A stretch of DNA of 64,000 bases from Mesodorylaimus sp. YZB2_4 (taxonomy: Eukaryota > Nematoda > Enoplea > Dorylaimida > Dorylaimidae). The position numbers and the translations under genes are program-made. The stretch spans positions 62,001 to 126,000 of the forward strand of contig JASANH010000997.1 in assembly GCA_030248295.1 (NCBI GenBank), read 5' to 3'. Each line of letters opens with the position of its first letter. Positions within the stretch are counted from its first letter, which is position 1. Under the pieces are notes generated by a model. That model searched no databases. It was not told the DNA's origin and saw only the letters and a program-made list of their open reading frames with translations. This document shows positions 32,901-45,304 of the stretch, in pieces.

Positions 32901-33671
32901 TGCCTTTAGCGACGATGGTTTTGGTTTTAGGATTTTGCAATGCGCTGCATCAAAGAATTGCAGCAACGTCGTTACACTGGCCCGTGCCGGCTGCACTGTC
33001 GAATTTGCAGTCGAGAATTTACAGCTCCAACGAGTTTGATCGTGCATTACAGAAGTCATGCTGGTAAGCCGGTTGCTTCATGTTGGGCATGGACTTTCTT
33101 TGAGGTCATTTGTTTCAGGTATCAAGCCATTTACTTGCCCAATTTGTTTGACCTCGTTCACACGTCGGCATAGCTTGAAGTATCACATGCTGTGCCACAG
33201 CGGGCAAGCACGATTTCGCTGCAACATGTGCGATAGGCTGTTTCGTCATTCCGGTCATTATCGCGTAAGTGTCTTGATATGTTTTGATGAAGGCTATGAT
33301 CAGCACCGCTAGATCACCTTTTAGGATCACATGCGCAAGCATGAACATGGTATGCCGTTCAATTGCACACAGTGCAATCGTGTGTTCGCAACTCGAACTA
33401 CGTTCAGGCGACACATGGCGGTCGTGCATAATGCCGTGGTAAATAAGACTTGAATGCTGTGTTTGGCATGTTGAGGACGAAGGAATTGTTTCAGGAGGCT
33501 CAAAAGGGCAAGGGGCGCAGTGTCGGCGTGTCTAAACTGTATGCCGAAATGGAGGGTATAGATGAGCTGGAAGCTGGTGAACTGGGAGAAGTGGCCGAGG
33601 AGATCGAGTACGAAGATGAGGATGATGACGACGATATGGATAGCTTCGCGGCTGAGGAAATCGTGGGATAG
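29934..33671 (+). CDS. Nuclear protein with four C2H2 zinc fingers
   Basis: Eight exons: 29934-30200, 30526-31095, 31659-32191, 32366-32840, 32931-33063, 33119-33264, 33325-33438 and 33495-33671, giving 804 aa. The N-terminus (MPALRPRRRATV) and exon 2 (KPKRQIKSKPP, then LRRSRRR twice) carry basic, nuclear-localisation-like clusters amid acidic stretches. Exons 2-3 contain a conserved-looking but unrecognised region (ELRLRMPVDFGGGCVGVCD; REPFLFGLWWEKEDTHADYW). Four C2H2 fingers span exons 5-7, starting CRICSREF, CPICLTSF, CNMCDRLF and CNRVFATR, each closing with HxxxH or HxxxxH. The C-terminus is strongly acidic (EYEDEDDDDDMDSF). A DNA-binding transcription regulator is the likely role. Intron 4 uses the weaker donor GTTAGT, chosen for phase. 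Part of exon 3 was copied into the K2P gene (35.4 kb). Confidence 0.82.
31316..31605 (+). repeat. Tandem repeat in zinc-finger gene intron 2
   Basis: Two ~97-bp units, each beginning CCTGCACACCCTTGCCG (at 31409 and 31506) and running through GCGGGACAG, GGTCTAAAA, AGAAGG, a C-run, ACAAAATTTTTC and a G-run ending GGGGGTC. A partial related unit precedes them (GGGGGGTCTACG near 31320). The mix of G-runs, C-runs and A/T-runs is unlike the flanking intron. Confidence 0.8.
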
Positions 33672-34070
33672 AAAAACAGATTGGTTAGTATCAGGGGTAC
33701 GATTGGTCCATTGTGGGACCGTTGGCGTTCAATGTGTAAGTATTTGTGTGCTTAGTGCTTGTTGAAATTCACATGGAACAACGTATATATGCTGTAGTGT
33801 GTCGGATGATGCTATTACTGCGGTCTGTAAGTGCTGTTACGTGAGATACAGAATTTGAGCTGAACTGGCGATGAGAAGTCAGGTTGTTGTGTGGCGTAGT
33901 TTCAGGTCTTTATTCAAAATATCAGCAGAACTATGTTTCTCTCAACTGTTCCTTCTGCATAGTAGGTAGCCGTGGGGAGTGCATGCAGGTTCTGCATAAA
34001 TGGTCATCTATCTAGGACATTAAATGGGTGATGTACATTATGCACAGATCAGTGATATCAGTAGCCTAGG
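33672..34070. other. Convergent spacer
   Basis: 399 bp between the zinc-finger gene (+) and the K2P channel (-). Presumed 3' UTRs only; nothing else was seen. Confidence 0.5.
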
Positions 34071-37000
34071 TCAGTCCTCACCGAACTTCTTAGTCAGAAT
34101 AGCCAGTGGTCCGACGGCACTGGCGCTGATGGCGCTGCTGGTGTCGTAGCGATTTTCTTGCATGCGCTGTTGCGCCGACTCGATGATATGTTTTTGCATG
34201 AGGTATATATTCATCTTATTCTGTTCAAGAAACTCCTTGAGGGAGATGATGCCACCATCAGTCGAAGGCCGTCGAGACGGAGTGCCATCCGAGTCCGAGT
34301 CCACTGCGTGGTCGTGATGTTTAGGCGGTCTCAGACCCAGACCCAAATACGGACGTTGCTTCCGACGAAGGCATTTGGGTCTGTGGCATCGGCAGTCCAA
34401 GGCTCGGATGAGACGATTCAAGAACTGTCGTATGACGATGGACGTGACATTGAAGAGGGAGTATATACAACAGCAGCCGAGAGTCAAGAACAGAAAGTTG
34501 GCCGCCCTGTACCAGTAGACGCCCAGGGTCGCGTCGGGTTGCTGCTGGCTGCTCACGTAGTCGCCGAATCCGATGGTGGCGAAACTGACGAAGCAGAAGT
34601 AAATGGACTCGAAATAAGTCCAGTGTTCCACACTTTGGTACATGGTGGCAGCAGTGAGGACGAGGATTGAGGAGAGGAGGAACAGACAGGCCATGACCAC
34701 GTACACCGACGGACGCCATTGTTCCATGGATGCCTCCGACTCATCGTCATCAGAATCAGCTGTGCGAATCCGAATTGTCGGTTTGGGGCATCGATTCCGT
34801 TTGAGAGCACGTCTTTCACGTTCGTCATGAATGTAGCGAAGAACATGTGCGAATAAAGTGATGACACGTTCCAGGAATAAGTTAAACAGAAGGATGGCTC
34901 CGGCACAGCCGAAAAATCCATAAACTATGACCAGCACCTTGCCACCAGTCGTGCGGGGAGTGGTCATTCCGAACCCTGAAATAAACGACAAGGTCTGTTA
35001 GGGTTGATGCCGCAACAGATGCATGGGGTCGTGAGGCATGAAAGGCAACTGACAGTGAATATCAGACGCAGTGGTTCATGTTGCTCGGGGGCTGCTTCAA
35101 GGGTTCAACCCTCGTAAATCATTTCGCGATGTCTCTTCGCCCTTGAGTGCCCTACCTTCAGTTGGTGATTTGATTAGACATCAGCATGGACATGAACATA
35201 AATGGTCGTGGGCGCTTGACCTGGTGCTGCAGAGGTGATCCTAGTGGAGAGATAAGAAGTCAGTCACGAACGCTCCGCCGTTGTCAGAGGCAGCCGATTT
35301 CCACTCTGGACCCCGCGTGAGGAGGCAAAGAATGCAGCTGCGTGTGTGGTGCTCCCAAAGTCGCCAATTGTCAAAAACGAACATCCCTCGGCTGTCCGAA
35401 CGACGAAATCATTTCTGTTCGGACTATGGCTGGAGCGCACGCATGCTGGCTATTGCCGAATATGCGGACTACTCGCTGACGAATGGGCCGAAGAGAAGCT
35501 CGTTTCCAGCAAGGAGACTGTTGATTTCAGGTGAGATGAGATTGGATCGTGGGAGGGGTAGGCGGGAGAAATGACGAGCCTCACAGGATTAGGATGTCTG
35601 TTGATCATGCAAGCTCATATCGCTCGTTCAAGCAAAAATTTAAAAAAACAAAGACACGAGGGATCTTAAAAAAGCATTCCCTCTCCTTTTGTACTCTCAC
35701 TACCACATTCATCACTTCTCTCCCATACAAGCTAAGTCCATCAGATCTTGTCGTGACTCCTTATCATCATCCTGTCATTGCGTCACTTCAGTCCAACTCG
35801 TGTCCCTGGCCATCATTACATCCCTCGGAAGGGCCCCCATCTTCAGAAACAGGTGTCTCTCAGCTCTAAACTCTGGCCACGTGCGTATTTGGTCGAGGCT
35901 GTGTTTGTGTATAACGATCTCTTTTTTTCCCACGAAAGCCTGAGTGTGGAGCTCGAACCAGAAGCTAACCTCGCAAGCGACCTTTCATTGCTAAAACAAA
36001 GTGCTTCGGGTTCGTGTGAACATGCTCAAATGTCTCTGTGGAACAGACTCGCTCTTACGACCTTATATGGACAGAATGTTAGCTTAGCTCGAAAAGATCT
36101 AGCAATGGATACGGGATACACGGGGCAGATACGCTCCCTAAGCTAGTGACTGCGACTACCAGCATGGATATTGGACAGAAATGATAGCCGAGCATGTACG
36201 AGTTAATGAAGAATAAGAAATGCTATTTGGCCAATGACGAGTCGAGTCGATAGGAGACAGTGTTTCACATTTTGCTCCTCGTTACAGGTATTTCTTCTTA
36301 GTAACAGTCTTCGTTCTCTTTCAAATCGTCACACATTCAATCATCATTAGGCGCACGGGCTGCCCTGCCTCGGCTCAGCGCAGTCCTATCCTACTCGGCC
36401 GCGGCCATCTTGCCAATAAGCACGTTTTTCTGCAGGATGTACTCCCGTGTACAAAACCATCGAGCCCTTTCTTGCCTCCCATCACGCGAGACATCCTTCT
36501 TGTGCTGAGTGTGCATTATAGTTATTCCCTAATTAGACTGGCTAAGCTAAAAATGGTTTCTTTTCCTGTAGCTGCGGTAGACAAAACGAGGGACGCATTT
36601 TTGCATTTCTTTGGCTGTTACTTGGCGCTAATCGTTAGAACTTAAGGAATTTAACCGAGTGAGTGACTAAGGGATATGTTTAGTAAAAAGAAACGCCTAC
36701 TGGCAAGTCCGCACGACAATGGCCGCTGGAGAGAGATATCATTAAAGTTAATGAGCTTAGCTCATACAACGATCATCCTCGAACATGCACGTATGACCAA
36801 TGAGGATCGTAAAAGAGCAAATTTGCTTCATTAATAAAAAATTAAGGCCAAAGAAGTGTCTTCGACCGGGCCATACCAAAACAAACCATTCATCGTGCGG
36901 GTGTACAAAGGGTGCAAGGAGGCGGGGGAGGTCAGTGACTTACCAATTGTCGATACGACAGTACCAACGAAGTAGAACGAGCCAGACCAGTCCCATTTAA

Positions 37001-37469
37001 GCCGAGGCGAAGTCAGTCCAGCCGCGGACAAGTTCCCCCTCAAGTCCAACAGGTCATCCAGTTCGGTGCAGTCGACACCACTGTAATGAGCATTGGTGCG
37101 AGTGCGCTTAGTCGTGCCCAGACCAGACCCGTATTCGATCTGGTAGCAGTACTTGGCTTTGAAGGCGGCCACTCGATCAGCGTAGCGTCTTCGTTCGACG
37201 ATCTCGTGATCGTGTTCGATCAAGTGAAATAGAGCAGCCCCGCAGCACAGGTAAGTGAACATGATCAGGACGAGGAGAGCGAAACGAGCGTTCTCCTCGT
37301 ACATTCGTATTCGAGCGCAGCATCCGAGACGTTTACGATCGAGGTCATGGCCGATTCGTAAGTGTCGATGACGACGATCGCCAGCACCCAATTGCCAGAA
37401 CTCTTTGCCAACGGCCCCTTTGCCTATTTTAATCATTTGCATTCTCGATCTGACACAAATTTTTGTCAT
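34071..37469 (-). CDS. Two-pore-domain K+ channel, THIK (KCNK12/13)-like
   Basis: Two exons: 36944-37469 and 34071-34975, giving 476 aa, joined in phase 1 inside the first selectivity filter (TI-G-FG). M1 is ARFALLVLIMFTYLCCGAAL. The first pore is GSFYFVGTVVSTIGFGMTTP, as in THIK channels. M2 is VLVIVYGFFGCAGAILLFNL, followed by FLERVITLFAHV, also THIK-like. M3 lies around VYVVMACLFLLSSILVLTAA, the second pore reads SFATIGFGDYVSS, and M4 is FLFLTLGCCCIYSLF. The tail of about 130 residues has Cys/Arg-rich and Ser/Asp-rich stretches. These channels carry background K+ current. The start is the first ATG of the frame (MTKICVRSRM); Met-10 or Met-12 could also serve. The 1968-bp intron contains a decayed exon copy from the neighbouring zinc-finger gene. 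Confidence 0.92.
35365..35612 (+). pseudogene. Decayed duplicate of zinc-finger gene exon 3 plus intron
   Basis: Matches 31980-32265 in order: CTGTCCGAACG, the segment for FLFGLW, the GCACGC and ATGCGGACTAC blocks, then CGCTAACGAATGG-like sequence, GAGGAGACTGTTGATTTC, the splice donor, and about 75 bp of following intron (AGGATGTCTGTTGA). Two internal deletions remove about 13 bp and 31 bp. Because intron sequence is included, it arose by DNA duplication, not retroposition. It lies antisense within the K2P intron about 3.3 kb from its source. Confidence 0.8.
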
Positions 37470-39291
37470 CGGCGAATAATTTCCAATGAGGTCACCTCTG
37501 AAGGTGACGATGCGAGGGGGCCGAGAAGGGAATAGGGACTAGGAATAGTGGCTATGCCGTTCGGGTCGAGCATAGCCGGCCACATCAAGGCGTGCATTTA
37601 TGACGGGTCAACAGTGAGCAGGTGCGGCGATAGGTGTATGAAAATGGACCACCGCAGTCCTAGCCAGTAATAATCAATAAGTCGATATTGGCGAATCAAA
37701 GGTGATCGAAGGGGGACGACAAGCCGGGCTTGTCAAGTGGCAGACCGGCATCAGGTGTCATTTATGAGATAGCCCGTCGAAGGAGGAACCGCGGACGAGA
37801 CGCCGACCGAATGGGCAACGAGCTAGTGTGTGCCAGCGAGAAGGGACGGGCCTGGCTCGCGTGAGAACAAGACGAGGCGCCGATGCGAGCCTCGATTCAA
37901 AACTTCAGCTGCCGCCTGTCGCGGATGTGGGTGCTGAAGAATTGATAGGACGGCGCTTAAACCAAACACGTTTGATATTAATAAGGATCGTGGCTGGTGC
38001 TCGGACATCGAACTCGTGTTCCACATTCCAAACGTGCGGGTCCACAATCGGCTTATGCTCAATACTGATTGATGCGGGTGCTGGCTGGCTAATTTCCCTA
38101 TTCACAACTGACCTTTTCGTTAAGCCGCCTAATCCGTCCGCCTCGCTCACCGCCGGCCGGCCTGGCGAGAGAATGAACTTGATCAGGTGTCGACGTGGGT
38201 GGTCTGGCTCGGGTATGCGAGGGAGTGTGATTGGCCGAGAAGCCAATATCCGCTCTGTCAGCTAATAATGGATGTTTTCCATGAGCACACGCCCTGGCAT
38301 CACTGCTGACACTTGCGCTGCCAAACGTGTCCTGACATTTCGTCCGTTCCGTTTGGCCTAGCTGAGTACATTACCAAGTAGTTAACAGCGGCCGAGCGAC
38401 CTCGAGGCTCGGCTATTCAATAGCACTCGTATCAGTCAATCGTTTGGGTGACAGTTGCCAAGGCGGCCATACTTAGTTTATTGACCAGGCCCGAGATGCC
38501 TAGCTGACCTCTTGCGCAAACAGTCTCCCCTTTCACCCCAGCCGTATCCACTTTGACAAAGTGACCTCTCGGCTCCCTATCCATTTCCCTCTCACACAGC
38601 CCATCCATCAAGCACGAACCCCTAAATGGCCTTCCATGACTTCCGGCACGCAATTGGCTGCCTTCGGTGACAGCCCGTCTCGGCCGAGCTTCTGCTCACT
38701 CGGGCTCAAAGTTTACAAGTTTCGCTTGGATCAGCGGAAAAAGTGTTTTTTTCCTAAATAAACCGGCTTCCCTCTCGACAGTTTCCTAAGCTGTCTATGC
38801 TTAGTCGTGCTTGCATTGGCCTCGGCTCGTCTTCGATTTTTGCTGCTTCGTAGGCGGACGCAATTAATCGAGTAGTGTGTGAACAATGCATGCCTACTGG
38901 TTGCATAAGTGATAGGGCACAATGAGCAATTCAATAACATCGACACCCGCGTCTAGACACACCTGTGCCCACGTCACCACGGCCTTCTCCACTGCCCCTT
39001 TTATCCTCTTCCCACCCGCTATTGACGCAATCGAGCAGTTCGTAATAGACCTTGCCCCTTCTCATCCGGTGTCCTATCCCCGCCTTTGATCCATGAATTT
39101 TACATACTCGAACTAAATAACTAGACAATGCACAGCATAAGTTACGGGGCCCAGAATCAGTATCGCCCCGGCAATTCCACGAACGAGCACTTACACAAGG
39201 ATGGAATGAAAACCAGGTGTATAGAAAATGTCAACAAGCAAAAAGTAACCAAAAATCATTTTGCACACCATCACTGCCTCCTCACAAAACA
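37470..39291. other. Intergenic region between Arp2 3' end and K2P start
   Basis: 1.8 kb holding the presumed K2P promoter (right of 37469) and the Arp2 3' UTR (left of 39292). ORFs here are short with no family resemblance. No repeat was recognised. Confidence 0.45.
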
Positions 39292-41231
39292 TTATTTGAA
39301 TCCTAATTTCTTCAAAGCATTTAACGCACCCTTTTCGTTGTATTCTTGCCGTGTTATCCAGAAATCCTCTTCTCGATCACGCATCAATTGCGCCAATACT
39401 GCACCGCCCATGAACACCATATGTTTTCGTCTGGGAGGCGCTTCGATGCGTATTTTGAATTTCTATAAGGCAAGACATTTCATGCTGGTGGCGTGGAAAC
39501 AAAAAGAGCAGTCGAACATTCGCGGGCCAAGAAACAGAAGAGTTACCTGAAAAGCATCCGTATTTCCTTTCAACACACGCTCCAAATACAACTGCTTCAA
39601 TTCACGTTCTAATCGACTGGGCAAACCAGGGTACATCGTCGAACCACCACTGAGGACGATATGCTTGTAGAATTCCAAACGTGTGTCTAAAAAAGGAATA
39701 GAGTTAAGGATCACAAACTCGGGCATCACATGGTTTGCCATATTTAGTCACGATCAGTACTTCTTAGAGGAAAATTAAAATTCTTCACGAAATTTCAGAT
39801 TTCACTTTCATCATACCAGCATGACACCAAAAATTGAAAATATGGTCAAACTGACTTACCGATATCCGCAGATTGAATAACATTGAATAATAATTCTGAG
39901 ATGCCCACTCCTTCCACATTGATTAAATGCGGTTGGAAAAGGACTTCTGGCGCTTCAAATCGCTCACCACCCACTTTGATAATTCGACCATCGGGCAGCT
40001 GCGAAGAGAGCCAGAAATAGTAGAAGCAAAAAAGATCCATATCAAACACGTACCGTATATGGCTCAACCAGCACGGTAGTTTCCAGTGCCAGTTTCTGTT
40101 CCTGTTCAGGGTCATAGGCCACGTAGCACAATTTCTCCTTCATCTGGCGAACAGTTTCGAAATCGGCGGAATGATTGAAAGCATAGCCACGGAGCAATAG
40201 AAGCTGGAAAACGGATCAGAATGAGACAGAAGTACAAACCCATGGGAAACTGGGAAAAACTTTGGGTACGTCAGTACTTCTTAGAGGTTCAGAATTTCTA
40301 CACCAGTGTCAGCATTTCTATCTCATCATAGAAAGGGGCCCCGTTTAGAATTCACTGGACAACTTTTGGAAAACCTACCTTGATCAAATATCTCGTAATA
40401 TCGCGACCAGCAATGTCCAATCGGCGCGTCAAATGGTTCAAGGCAAATCCTTCGTAAACTGGGCACACGTGAGTTACACCATCCCCGGAGTCTACTACAA
40501 CACCGGTCAGTAAACCTGGAAGCATATTCTGATGTAAGATTATATAGTTCAGCAATAAGAAACAAAGCTTCACCTTGCGCATATAACGTTAGAACGGCTT
40601 GAATGGCGACATAGACGCTATGAAAACCGTATTGCTCGAACATGACCTGTAAAATTAGGCAGTAAAACTTTCTTCGATATCAAAATAGTGTTTTCGAACT
40701 TACTTCCAACATTCGTTGACGATTGTTGGTCGGATTTAAAGGCGGTTCGGTTAAAAGTAGCTTGCATTCTTTGGGGTCGATGTCCAACTTCTGGGGGCCA
40801 AACGTGTAATCCCACAAGTGCATCATATCGTCCCAGTTGCGGACTACACCGTTCTCCATCGGATACGTTACTTCAAGCATCTGCCGAAGAGCTGCACATT
40901 CCTCACCGACCATTAAGTCCTGGAAAAATTACCTTTTTTAACTGCATGCCACGAACTCGAATGCTTCACACACGGCAGATTCACAATCAGGCATAGGCCT
41001 ATGCATACCTTGATTTCGATATCATTTACTTTCACCGAGCTTCGAACGATCGGTCGTCCAATCATGGCTGGAAAGATATGTGATGGAAAGTTCGTTCCAG
41101 CATATCCGCATTTCACGAACTAGAAAACAAGTTGTTTTTATTTCTTGGCCAAAATTCTCTCCCCTCCTCCCAGTTTCACCCACCCCAGTTCCGTTATCGA
41201 CCACGACAATCTTCCTTCCGTGGCTATCCAT
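39292..41231 (-). CDS. Arp2: Actin-related protein 2 (Arp2/3 complex)
   Basis: Nine exons: 41184-41231, 41009-41119, 40704-40919, 40574-40646, 40379-40515, 40054-40203, 39860-39998, 39547-39686 and 39292-39462, giving 394 aa, the same length as the vertebrate protein. The start [20 protein letters not shown] carries the phosphate-1 loop. Exon 5 has [18 protein letters not shown] (phosphate-2 loop), and exon 8 has [18 protein letters not shown] (adenosine-binding segment). The C-terminal block from [19 protein letters not shown] to LKKLGFK is Arp2-like. Arp2 pairs with Arp3 as the pseudo-dimer that nucleates branched actin filaments. Introns are short (35-200 bp). No oddities were seen. Confidence 0.97.
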
Positions 41232-41559
41232 AGCAACCGTTATTTCGAGGACGATCAATTCGTTTATCGATCACAGAGGAATCGAGCTAAAATCCTTGAG
41301 TGCTTCGAGAAAATGAATGACTCAAAAGCAATGACGCATAAGAACCAGACATTCGCACACTGAATAGCAGACTACCGAGTTTATTTTGTCATAAGCAGTT
41401 GCGTCTCGTATCGATCGGATGCAATTCGACTTTGGCGACGACTAGTCTAGTCTAATGTGTACATAGATGTAGGCTGCTGTATGTGTGGGCTGGTGCCGAG
41501 TAAGGAAGAGGAAACACTGCGTTGACTTAAAAACCTCCATGGATTTCAAAAGGGCTTAT
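41232..41559. other. Arp2 upstream region
   Basis: 328 bp between the Arp2 start and the decayed LINE, presumed promoter and 5' UTR. No element was recognised. Confidence 0.4.
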
Positions 41560-42900
41560 ATGTGCCGTTTATACAGAACCCTCTACATCCTGGCACTGCT
41601 CCCGCAATTGAAGGGTCCGCTCTTCTGAAAAGGCGTCTCCATCTGAGTTTGTCGAAGGGTGCATTGACGATCTTCAGGCCTTCCTTGATTCTGTCCATCC
41701 ACCGATTCTTTGGCCGACCTCAAGGGCGGCGGTCTAGAGGGTACGGCTGTCTTGGCTGCTGTGTCTTTAGTCGGCACTTTGGACCATATGCCCATAAGAT
41801 CGTAGGTGCGATTCTAGCATTGTCTCCTTGATATGGGGCTACCCCCAGCCGCTTTCGAATGTCCTCGTTCACAATGTAATCCCACCGCGCGATACCCAAG
41901 CTCAAGGGTGGGTGGACGACTCAGGCCAGCCAACATTCGCACCCATACTAGGCCACTGGGCGGACCACCCTTGAGCTTGTCCAGCATCACAGAGACACCT
42001 GTCACCTGGCGCCACTTCATCCAGGCTGCTTGTATTCTTGCTCAAACGACAGTTGCAACACGATCCGTCGTGGCTGATGATTGAACCCAGGCATTAATAT
42101 TCCTCAGTCCTCTTCAGTTCTTCATTATCGATGCTGATGGTGGCATCGGTCTGGGGCGACCCTCCAGGCACTCCGTCTTCTTGATGTCAAGCCGTAAGGC
42201 ATATTCGACTAGCCGATCTCTCCATGGCTAGGTATCCCTCTGGGTCGCTGCTCTGCTGGTCGCACAACCGAGGAAAACATGGTCAGCATAGAAAGTGACC
42301 ATGGGTGGGGCGATAGGAGATCGGCTGCAATAATATTCATGCAGATTATGAAAAGGAGAGGTGGCAATGTCGATCTTTGATGGACTCCAACGCTGATTGG
42401 GAAGGGTCGTGAGCGGTGACAGACAGACTACGCATCAAACCACTGGTGACGTCTCCGTAGAGAAGTTTGTCCACTCGACATAGGCCTCAGAGACTCTATG
42501 GGAACGGAAGTAGTGCTAGATGAGGTCGTGAGAACTCGGCCGAACGCCGTTTTTAGATCGAGAAATGCCATGTGGACGGCACGATTTTTATTCCCGGTGC
42601 TTCTCCAGGAGGATGCGGGCAGCATGGATGGCGTCAGTGGTTCCACTCCCTCGAATAAAGCCACATTGGTTTGACGTGACTGACGATTTTCCGTAGCCGG
42701 CATCGATTGCTCTCTCGAATATTTTCATCGCATGACGTAGGGTACGAATGGGACGGTTATTGGAGCATTCTGTCACGTCTCCTTGGTTTTTCCAAATAGG
42801 CACCATGGGTGTGGGAATTCTTGGCTGCTGATCCCGAGAAATATTTGCTCCAACGACGCAGGATGGCGGGCGGATCTCGAAGGACTTGCAGATTATACAG
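41560..42900 (-). mobile_element. Decayed non-LTR retrotransposon (LINE), reverse-transcriptase C-terminal half
   Basis: Minus-strand fragments in several frames match in order the RT and C-terminal region of LINEs common in nematodes and other invertebrates. These are VPIWKNQGDVTECSNNRPI with NQCGFIRGSGTTDAIHAAR (42588-42806), then HMAFLDLKTAFGRV (42428-42703). Nearer the 3' end are MKWRQVTGVSVMLDK (about 42020) and ARWDYIVNEDIRKRLGVAP (about 41890). A final piece in another frame ends the ORF near 41600. Frameshifts and stops make it non-functional. The endonuclease domain is absent, so the insertion is 5' truncated. Confidence 0.8.
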
Positions 42901-45304
42901 AACCATCCTCGACTGAATCGGGATAGAAATAGCCTGTCAAAAAGGATGGGTCTTCAATGAAGAACCACTCGGGCAGGTTGCTGCGTGGTTCAACTCCACA
43001 GATTCCAGTATAAGTTTTTCACTTGCCCTAAAATACCCATTCAGTTTCCCGTCATTTGAATAATTTAAAAATTTTACTGGTAATCTCCTCAAATTTTCCG
43101 TAGGATACTTACTGTGCGTACATCCTGACCCATTAAGTGCTTGTATAGTCCAACCCACAGACACCCAGCCATAATGTTTTTCTTGGAGAAGAGAATAAAT
43201 AACTCAAGGCGGAACTCAAAGCTAGGAAGATGATGATACGTTTAGCGGGGATCGTCTGGCAACCGATCGAGTGTGTTGGCATAGAGCCAACAACTGAGAA
43301 CGTCACCCGTCAGGATGATGTTTCTGCCAAGTACCCAGCTTTTTGGGGTGCTGCAAAGCTCCACCAGCCCCCCAGGGGATACAGGTCCAGACGTACCACA
43401 ACTTGGGGCACCCAAATTTCCTCTTCCTGATCATTTTATTATAATCACTAAGCTCGTATTATTAGGGCCTGCGTACCAGTATGGGGAGCTTTTGTAAGGA
43501 TCATAGAAATCCTGGAAGCCCCACTTGTATCCCCCAGATCGGACTCCCGTGAAATCCTAGTCACTCAGAAAAACAAGTGAGGATTTACAGTTCTGCTCCT
43601 GTACGTACAGCTCCTTACGAGGTGTACTGTAGGTCCTGGACAGGAGTAGGTACTGCACAATGTTGTGCACTGCAAAGCGGGTACTATGTACACCATGCCT
43701 AATGGAAATTGCTACGGGACATGGTTGCATCTAGGGTACATACTGTAGCACTGCATCGGGGGTACATTGCGACGCAACTAAAACCAGCGAATTCAGGCTA
43801 TTCACTTGACAAAATAGGCGTCAGAAGCATCCATGGGAAGTTTCGACACGGTAAACTACTGTATTGTAGACCAGATGGCCCGCACAACTACTCGTTCCAC
43901 TCATTCACGCCAGTCACAGTGTCATTTTGATGAGTCATTTTTTGGACCAGTGAACTCGGTTCGCTTCTCCATATCGTCTGAGGTATTCGGAAAGGCGTCG
44001 TGAGACATTTGCGAAGATTCATTAAACAATTGTACTTGAGAATTAGTTCCTTCATTTGACAGGCGCTCGAATTCCGGGCGTACTGAAAGGACGATTCGTG
44101 AGTTGGGATCTCGTCAGCAGGGCAGAAGACTTACTGGCTGAATACAAAAGACTGGCGTAACCAGCAATAGCAAAAATGTATATCCGTTGTTAATATGACT
44201 GGGCATTTTGATGGTAAAAAATGAATGTTCCTTGTGAAACCAGCATCTTGGTGGATTTCTAGAGTCTGTACTGATATATGCAAGCAGAGACTAAAAGATC
44301 GTTACAACTTACGAGTACACGACCTTTATGGGTGTCTGGAAATCATTATTATGTCTCGTGTTTCCCAGAGCACAAGTGCATCTTCGAGCAACTACGTCGG
44401 CCAGCATGAGACTGACGAGCGAAACATGCACCTGCCGAGTATGGAGATTGCGTAACAGCAGGCGACTAAGCCACGCTGATCGCTTATCCCGATAACAAGG
44501 CTAATTCAGGAGCCCCCCGCATGCAATACTGTGGCAGTCTTGTCATTGTGAAGGACGATCTAAGGATGAGGCTAGGATCGATAGAGTCGTACGGGCATAA
44601 GTCAGTGCGCGCATCCAAGATGACTTCATCACGGATACACTACAAGATTTCGCTGGGAGGCTTCGGGCCGCTGTCAAATAACAAAATGTATCGTATAGAA
44701 AATTGAGTGGGGAGACGGACCTTTCGTCCTCACAGAATTCAACGAAATCCACTTTATCAACACGACTGTGTTAAACCATAGACAAACCTCGCAGGAAACC
44801 CAATTTTAGGTACTTTCGACATACGTTTTTCCTGCTCGGTGGTCAAACTCGCAGGAACTTTTCTCCGAGGAAAGTTTATGGACTAGCATTTTCTGTAAAC
44901 CCATCAAGCTCACTGGAAAACTTGACCCGCTGACAGAAAAACTGTCAGCGGAATTGTTTCTGTAATAGGGTTTACTGTGACCTCGGAGGAACCCAGCTGA
45001 CTGGAAAACCTGACAGTAAAACGCTTCTGGGACACGGCCGAGGAGCTGCCACAAGTTATCACCTTCCGTGCTTCACTTTAGTTCGCGAGGCTCCTAACAA
45101 GCATTCTATTCTGCTAGTGCTATTCCCAATCCGGTAGCAATAGCAGCTCTGTGCAGTGTAATGTATGTAGTGTAAAGCTGGCAACGTAGGAGGCCAGCTG
45201 TGGTCGCCCCATTCTGTATGTCGACATTCGTCGTGAGTGGTTGTGAATTGTAACTTCGAATTTTCGTTTCGTACTCGACTCGACTCGTTGCGTGAAGGGC
45301 CAAA
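42901..45304. other. Intergenic region rich in small palindromes
   Basis: 2.4 kb between the LINE relic and arginine kinase. No gene was seen. It contains several palindromes (CTGTACGTACAG near 43605, TGCACAATGTTGTGCA near 43655, GTTGGC/GCCAAC near 43280) and three TACTGTA motifs between 43625 and 43865. A foldback region lies at 44800-45050. The right end must hold the arginine kinase promoter. Confidence 0.45.
44927..44951. repeat. 25-bp hairpin inside a foldback-like region
   Basis: Perfect 10-bp arms CCGCTGACAG / CTGTCAGCGG with an AAAAA loop. The flanks contain near-inverted CTGTAAACCC and GGGTTTACTG about 70 bp apart and repeated CTGGAAAAC-TGAC segments. This is the pattern of an old MITE or foldback element. 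Confidence 0.6.
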
